A stretch of DNA of 11,328 nucleotides, from NCBI GenBank assembly GCA_017633195.1, contig JAGBPV010000056.1:1-11328 (forward strand), in the 5' to 3' direction. The position numbers and the translations under genes were made by a program. Positions 7,365 through 11,328 of this stretch are shown here, in pieces (the first letter of the stretch is position 1; each line of letters starts with the position of its first letter). The DNA is from a bacterium. Its GTDB lineage: Bacteria > Bacillota_I > Bacilli_A > Mycoplasmatales > Mycoplasmoidaceae. A model generated the notes under the pieces. That model did no database searches, was not told the origin of the DNA, and worked only from the letters and a program-made list of their open reading frames with translations.

Positions 7365-8423
7365 TTATTCATTATATAAATTCTTTTTTGCTAAATCAGT
7401 AATTACAACAGATTTATTTTTTTGAATAATTAAAGTATCTTCTACTCTTGCTCCACCAAGCCCTGGAATATAAATCCCTGGTTCAACTGTGCAAACTTCA
7501 TGAACTTCTAAAACATTTTTAGCTCTTGGTGAAACATATGGTAATTCATGAACTTCTAATCCAACACCATGTCCAGTTGAATGAGTAAAATATCCTTTAT
7601 ATTCAGGAAATGCATCAATATAATCTCTACATACTTTATCAACTTCTTCACCAGTTACATTTGCTTTTGCTGCATTAATACCTTTTAAATTTGCTTCTAA
7701 AACTGTATTATATAAAACTTCAAGTCTTTTATCTTTTAGTTTTTTACCTAAAGCAAAAGTTCTTGTAATATCACTTGCATAATGATCATACATACATCCA
7801 ATATCTACAGTAACTAAACTACCAGATTCTAAAATTGTATCATCAGGAGAGTGATGTGGAACTGCTCCATTTTTTCCTGTAGCAACAATTAAATCAAATG
7901 AATTTGAAGTAGCACCAAGTTCTAACATATGAATAGCAATCATCTTTGCAACTTCTTTTTCAGTTTTACCAATGATTTTTTGCTTTCTAATTCATTCAAT
8001 ACTTGCTGCTGCTATTTCTGCTGCTTTTTTTAATGCTTTAAGTGCTTTATTATCTTTAACTATTCTTCATTTTCTGCTTAAAGCACCAACTGTTTTACAA
8101 CCTAATTCTTGTAATTTATTTAAAAGTTCTAAAGTTGTGTATTCTTCTTCAACCACTAATGTTTTAATGTTTAATTCATTAAAAACATCACTTAGATCAT
8201 TATAATTTTTAAATAATCTAACTTCACAATTTTTAACTTTCTTCTTTGCTGCTTCAAAATATCTATTATCAATTAATAAAATACTTTTAGTTTCATGAAT
8301 AATAACAAATCCTGCACTTGAATAAAAATCAGTATATCAATAACGATTAAATTCATTATTAATAATTGCTGCATCTGCTTTTAAATTTTTAACATCTAAT
8401 AAAACTAGATCTTTTTTATCCAT
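7365..8423 (-). CDS. pepP: Xaa-Pro aminopeptidase family protein (M24 metallopeptidase)
   Basis: The protein has 352 residues, the usual size for this family in Mollicutes; TGA codes Trp (for example in NRYWYTDF near residue 30). It has a Creatinase_N-like N-terminal domain (about 1-125) followed by the pita-bread M24 catalytic domain. The five metal ligands are all visible: Asp207 (VTVDIG), Asp218 (SDITRT), His285 (STGHGVG), Glu314 (VEPGIY) and Glu328 (GARVEDT). His190 (VPHHSP) and His292 (LEVHE) are the usual substrate-side histidines. It is expected to be a cytoplasmic peptidase that removes an N-terminal residue in front of proline using two metal ions, recycling peptides in an organism dependent on imported amino acids. 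ATG 8423 follows the rpmG stop by 3 bases, so the two are co-transcribed. The purine-rich rpmG tail (AAGAAGAAA) may act as its ribosome site. The exact peptide preference cannot be read from the sequence. Confidence 0.93.
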
Positions 8424-8426
8424 AAA

Positions 8427-8588
8427 TTATTTCTTCTTAGTTTCTTTATGACTAATTGTTTTTTTACAAGTTTTACAATACTTATTCAAATCTAATTTTT
8501 CTTGTTTTTTCTTTACATTTTTGTTTGTTATATAGTTAATATTTTTACATTCTGTACATTGTAATTGGACACTATTTTTTGCATTCAT
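8427..8588 (-). CDS. rpmG: 50S ribosomal protein L33, zinc-ribbon type
   Basis: This short gene (53 residues) encodes MNAKNSVQLQCTECKNINY, then a Lys-rich middle and KYCKTCKKT near the C-terminus. Two CxxC pairs (Cys11/Cys14 and Cys38/Cys41) form the zinc ribbon of the Cys-containing L33 variant. L33 is a small large-subunit protein near the tRNA exit site. The start was chosen at 8588 because AAGGAA (8600-8595) is six bases upstream; the in-frame ATG at 8594 touches that site directly. It is the first gene of a two-gene operon with pepP. Many bacteria carry more than one L33 gene, so this may be one of several. Confidence 0.93.
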   Translation of the reverse strand: MNAKNSVQLQCTECKNINYITNKNVKKKQEKLDLNKYCKTCKKTISHKETKKK

Positions 8589-8594
8589 AATCAT

Positions 8595-8600
8595 TTCCTT
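8595..8600 (-). promoter_or_regulatory. rpmG: Ribosome binding site of rpmG
   Basis: AAGGAA on the minus strand, six bases before ATG 8588, decides the start codon against the ATG at 8594. Confidence 0.6.
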
Positions 8601-8677
8601 AATTATTAATTAAAAATATAATAAATAAATTATATTAAAATATTTAAAAAATAAATAGAAAGTTTTATTAATTAAAA
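8601..8677. promoter_or_regulatory. Divergent promoter region, rpmG-pepP / plus-strand gene string
   Basis: This 77-base AT-only stretch lies between divergent genes. TATAAT occurs on the minus strand at 8634-8629 (about 40 bases before the rpmG start) and on the plus strand at 8617-8622 (55 bases before ATG 8678). Neither has a good -35 hexamer, which is common in mycoplasmas. The placement is sensible, but TATAAT is easily met by chance in such DNA. Confidence 0.4.
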
Positions 8678-9256
8678 ATGTTTTTTAAAAAACTTCAAGA
8701 ATATTTTGATGCTTGTAAATTGTATAAAGAATATTTAAGATCTTTAGAACATGTTCATTATGATCAATTTGAAAAGTTTGTTGATATTGATTATAGTTAT
8801 CAACAAAGTTTACAACCAAAAAAGATTGATTATCATGATCCAATTGAATTAAGAATAACTTTTAATGCAAAAATCTTAAAAATTAAGAAGATTTTAAATT
8901 TAGATGAATCTTTTAGTTATTTAGATCCAGATTTAAAACTTTTTAATAATGATGAAAAACTTTATGAAAATTTTAATCAAATAGAAAAGAATAAACAAAA
9001 TAAAAGAAACATTTTTATTTATGAACAATTAAAAAATAAAAATCTTTTTAATGAAAGATATAGTGATTTAGAACTTAAAAGAACAGTTATTGGTGGGTGA
9101 AGTTTAAAAAGTTATTTAAGTTCAATCAGAATTCAAAATATGCATTATGAAAAATTTGATTTCTTTAATAAATTAGTTAAAGTTTATGAAACAAAATTTA
9201 TGATAAGAAATCATATTTTAAATAAAATAAATACAAAAAACGAAGGATTAAAATAA
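8678..9256 (+). CDS. Hypothetical protein, 192 residues
   Basis: I do not recognise this protein. It has 192 residues, with TGA at 9098-9100 read as Trp (IGGWSLKSYL). It is rich in Lys, Asn, Phe and Tyr and mostly predicted helical. It has no signal peptide, no membrane segment and no cysteine cluster; the single Cys is residue 13. Recognisable islands are FFKKLQEYFDACKLYKEYL at the start, HDPIELRITFNAKIL in the middle and the helical IRIQNMHYEKFDFFNKL near the end. Its TAA overlaps the ATG of the Nudix gene by one base (TAATG). The two are therefore translationally coupled and form the start of an operon with the HAD phosphatase. No clear ribosome site precedes it, so it may be read from a leaderless or weak start. 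Confidence 0.75.
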
Positions 9257-9807
9257 TGAAAGATAAAGTACTTTATGATGCTAATTGAATTACTTTATAT
9301 GAAAATGATAAAGAATTTGTTTATGCACAAAGAAAAAACAAAGATAGTGTTGCTTGTTTATGCTTTAAGAAAATTAATGATGAATATCAATTATTAGTGC
9401 ATTACCAACCAATTTTAGCTGTTTATGAAGAAGACAAAGAAAAGAAAATTCCTTGTTTAGTTACTGGTAGTTTAGAAGATAATGAAACTTATTTATATAC
9501 AGCTCAAAGAGAATTAGAAGAAGAAGTTGGAATAATTAATCCATTTGATTTAACTCCAATTGTTGAATATAGATATATTGCTACAACTCAAATGAATGAA
9601 ATTGTAACAATTTATATTTTTGATGTAACTAATAAAGAAATAACTACTCCTTTAACTGATGGTAGTTATTATGAACTTATTAGTGAAAACAAATGATATA
9701 AAGAAGAAGAATTTGCTGATCTTATTTTTAAACAGCATGAAATTGCTTTATCTAGTTTAGTTATAAGTTATATGCTATTTCAAAAATATGTCAAAGGAAA
9801 ACAATAA
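9256..9807 (+). CDS. Nudix hydrolase
   Basis: The protein has 183 residues, with TGA read as Trp at 9286-9288 and 9694-9696. The full Nudix box is present at residues 71-93: Gly71, Glu77, then REL.EE.GI (Arg85, Glu86, Glu89, Glu90, Gly92). It fits G-x5-E-x7-REU-x-EE-x-G-U exactly, so the Mg2+-binding and catalytic glutamates are intact. The enzyme should cleave a nucleoside diphosphate linked to another moiety. A beta strand and proline-containing loop before the box and a YRYI strand after it recall ADP-ribose or nucleotide-sugar pyrophosphatases, but the substrate cannot be assigned. The start overlaps the stop of the upstream gene by one base, and the next gene begins 3 bases after the stop. 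A cytoplasmic housekeeping or nucleotide clean-up role is likely. Confidence 0.9.
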
Positions 9808-9810
9808 AAT

Positions 9811-10728
9811 ATGAGAATCAAAAAAGAAAGTAATGAAGCTAACAAATATTTAATAGTTTGTGATCTTGATGGAACATTATTAGATCACAATAGTGAATTA
9901 ACACCAAGAACAAAACAAACAGTAAAAAAAATCATTAAAATGGGAAATATTTTTTGTATTGCTACAGGAAGAACAATTAGTAGTGCAAAAAAATATTATG
10001 AAGAATTAGGTTTAAATACTTTAATGTCTAATTTAGATGGATCATTAATTAGTAATCCTAGTAATAAAAACTTTGCTCCTTTACATTTTAGTTTTAGTAA
10101 AGATATCTTATTAGAAATCTTTAATACTAAAAAAATTATGGACAAAGTTGAATTAGCAATTGTTGAAACTACTAAAGAATGTATGTTTATTAATCGCTCT
10201 AAAAATATTGACATTGACAAAAACAAAGAATTATTAACTTTTTTAGGTTTTAGACAAGATGATATCAAAGCTAATCAAGTAGATGTTAATTATGATGCAA
10301 GTATTGATGAAGTTAATAATGATTTATATGCTTTATTATTTGTTTTACATGATGATAAAAACGTTGATGAAATTACAAATAGAATTAGAGATATTGCTGG
10401 AACATTAAGTGTAATTAGTTGAGAATTAAAAGATACAAAAGAAATTGTAGTATCAATTTCAAGTATCTTTGCAAGTAAACAAACTGCATTGAAGTTCTTT
10501 AGTAGTTATTATGGAGTTAAATTAGAAAACTGTATTGTTTTTGGTGATAGTAATAATGATGTTCCTATGCTAAATAAAGCTGGGTATAGTTATGCTATGA
10601 AAAATGGTAATATGAGTGCTAAATTAGCAAGTAAATACATTACTAGAGTTCCTAATCATGAAGATGGAGTTGCTTTAGAATTAGAAAAATTATTTTATTT
10701 AAATGAATGTGAATTAACTGAAAAATAA
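9811..10728 (+). CDS. Cof-type HAD-IIB family hydrolase (phosphatase)
   Basis: The protein has 305 residues, with TGA at 10420-10422 read as Trp. All four haloacid dehalogenase motifs are visible: motif I DLDGT (nucleophile Asp18, acid-base Asp20), motif II Thr52 in ATGRT, motif III Lys223 (ASKQTAL), and motif IV GDSNND at 245-250 with Asp246 and Asp250. The cap domain between motifs II and III, together with the overall length, places it in the Cof/IIB subgroup. These dephosphorylate small phosphorylated metabolites such as sugar phosphates or flavin/pyridoxal phosphates; the substrate is not predictable here. It sits 3 bases after the Nudix gene, and AAAGGA lies 12 bases before its ATG within the Nudix 3' end. 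Mollicutes usually carry several Cof-type paralogues. Confidence 0.93.
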
Positions 10729-10753
10729 TATTTAAAGAAAAAGCTGGTTTTAT

Positions 10754-11191
10754 ATGAGTAAGATAGAAGAACTAATTAATAAATTATGTCCTGATGGAGT
10801 TGAAGTTGTTAAATTAAATGATATATTTGACATAAAAAATGGTTATACTCCATCAACCAAAGAAAAAACATTTTGAGAAAATGGAATAATTCCTTGGTTT
10901 AGACTTGATGATATTAGAGAAAATGGACAAGTATTAAATAATTCAATAAGACATGTAACACCAGCAGCAATTAGAGGAAAAATAAATAAAGCAAACTATT
11001 TAATAATAGCAACAACTGCAACAATTGGTGTACATGCTTTAATTACTGTTGATTCTATTGCTAACCAACAATTTACAATATTAAATTTAAATGATAATTA
11101 CCATAATAAATTTAATATCAAATTTTTATACTATTATTTCTTTAAAGTTGATGAATATTGTTTAAAAATATTAAAAAATGGTGCTTATTAA
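10754..11191 (+). pseudogene. hsdS: Type I restriction-modification specificity subunit, truncated
   Basis: The 145-residue reading is MSKIEELINKLCPDGVEVVK, NGYTPSTKEKTFWENG, IPWFRLDDIRENG, then ATTATIGVHALITV, ANQQFTILNL and FLYYYFF. This is a typical first target-recognition domain of HsdS; TGA at 10873-10875 is the Trp of TFWENG. HsdS sets the DNA sequence recognised by the HsdM methylase and HsdR nuclease, and a full subunit has two such domains and helical spacers, around 380-420 residues. Here the reading stops at TAA 11189-11191, before the end of the first domain and its conserved spacer. The last codons lie inside what looks like the left inverted repeat of an IS3-type element beginning about 11187, so insertion is the likely cause of truncation. 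It starts 25 bases after the HAD gene. No hsdM or hsdR is in the window. Confidence 0.8.
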
Positions 11192-11328
11192 ACATGGACA
11201 TTGGAATTACGCAAAAAGTAATTATCTAATGAAAGGAATATTGTTTATTAATGTCTAAGCATTTAAAACCAAATGATTGAATTGATTTATTCAAAATATA
11301 TGAATCTTCTAATCCGAAAAATGTATGA
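11187..11328 (+). mobile_element. Left end of an IS3-like insertion element, cut by the window edge
   Basis: The sequence from 11187 starts ATTAAACATGGACAT. It matches the inverted right end of the decayed IS3 element (6587 inward, minus strand) at 14 of 15 bases, and at about 24 of 33 bases over the longer ungapped stretch. It follows directly on an hsdS reading that breaks off in mid-domain. It precedes, by 64 bases, an ATG opening a reading that looks like a transposase N-terminus. Together these support an insertion into hsdS. The right end and target duplication lie outside the window. Confidence 0.6.
11251..11328 (+). CDS. Probable IS3-family OrfA transposase N-terminus, 3' end outside window
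   Basis: There are 26 codons open to the window edge with two TGAs as Trp, reading MSKHLKPNDWIDLFKIYESS followed by NPKNVW. A short Lys/Asp-rich start leading into a helix of this type is how helix-turn-helix OrfA proteins of IS3-type elements commonly begin. On sequence alone that would be weak. The call rests mainly on position, just inside a putative IS end. AAAGGA at 11232-11237 is a possible ribosome site, 13 bases before the ATG. Confidence 0.5.

Noticed and set aside
7354..7374. Hairpin TAATGAA...TTCATTA overlapping the pepP stop
   Set aside because: It is seven AT-rich base pairs overlapping coding sequence; the stronger hairpin with a T-run at 7284-7318 is the better terminator.
7972..8205. 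Plus-strand open frame opposite pepP
   Set aside because: It is a shadow of the N-terminal half of the aminopeptidase, whose frame continues through TGA-Trp codons to the rpmG junction.
9996..10268. Minus-strand open frame inside the HAD phosphatase gene
   Set aside because: It is a shadow; the plus strand carries all four HAD motifs.
10754..11191. An invertible hsdS switch like that of Mycoplasma pulmonis
   Set aside because: No inverted second hsdS copy and no recombinase gene are visible in the window; IS insertion explains the truncation more simply.

Overview
The window comes from a Mollicutes genome (mycoplasma/ureaplasma-type bacterium). It is very AT-rich. In every protein that can be recognised by family, in-frame TGA has to be read as tryptophan (genetic code 4): Nudix, HAD, Xaa-Pro aminopeptidase, HsdS and the surface protein. 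TGG is used only rarely, for example at 4600-4602. Genus and species cannot be fixed from this stretch.

Layout. (1) 1-5055: the 3' part (1684 codons, no start in the window) of a giant Ser/Thr/Asn-rich surface protein. It has Ig-like beta domains at both ends and four tandem repeats of about 140 residues in between, which resemble mycoplasma variable lipoprotein repeats. (2) 5056-5639: about 580 bp without a convincing gene. (3) 5640-7083: two tandem copies of a heptad-repeat coiled-coil protein gene (DUF16-like architecture), each with its own terminator. They differ by exactly six 7-residue heptads, and the first ATG of each copy is out of frame by one base. A decayed IS3-family element (6273-6587) sits between them and abuts the start of the second copy. 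(4) 7084-8588: an rpmG-pepP operon on the minus strand (ribosomal protein L33, Xaa-Pro aminopeptidase) with a terminator at 7284-7318. (5) 8678-11191: a plus-strand gene string of an unknown 192-residue protein, a Nudix hydrolase, a Cof-type HAD phosphatase and the N-terminal part of a type I restriction specificity subunit (hsdS). (6) 11187-11328: the left end of a second IS3-like element, which appears to have cut hsdS. Its first 15 bases match the inverted right end of the decayed element at 14 of 15 positions.

The core genes (rpmG, pepP, Nudix, HAD) are ordinary housekeeping or nucleotide and phosphate clean-up functions. The rest is accessory material built for change: recombination-prone repeats in a surface protein, coiled-coil genes of variable length, transposon remnants and a broken specificity gene. 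I see no sure new multi-gene system. The most informative points are the linked IS ends, the insertion into hsdS, and the heptad-count variation together with the conserved +1 frame offset at the start of the coiled-coil pair.
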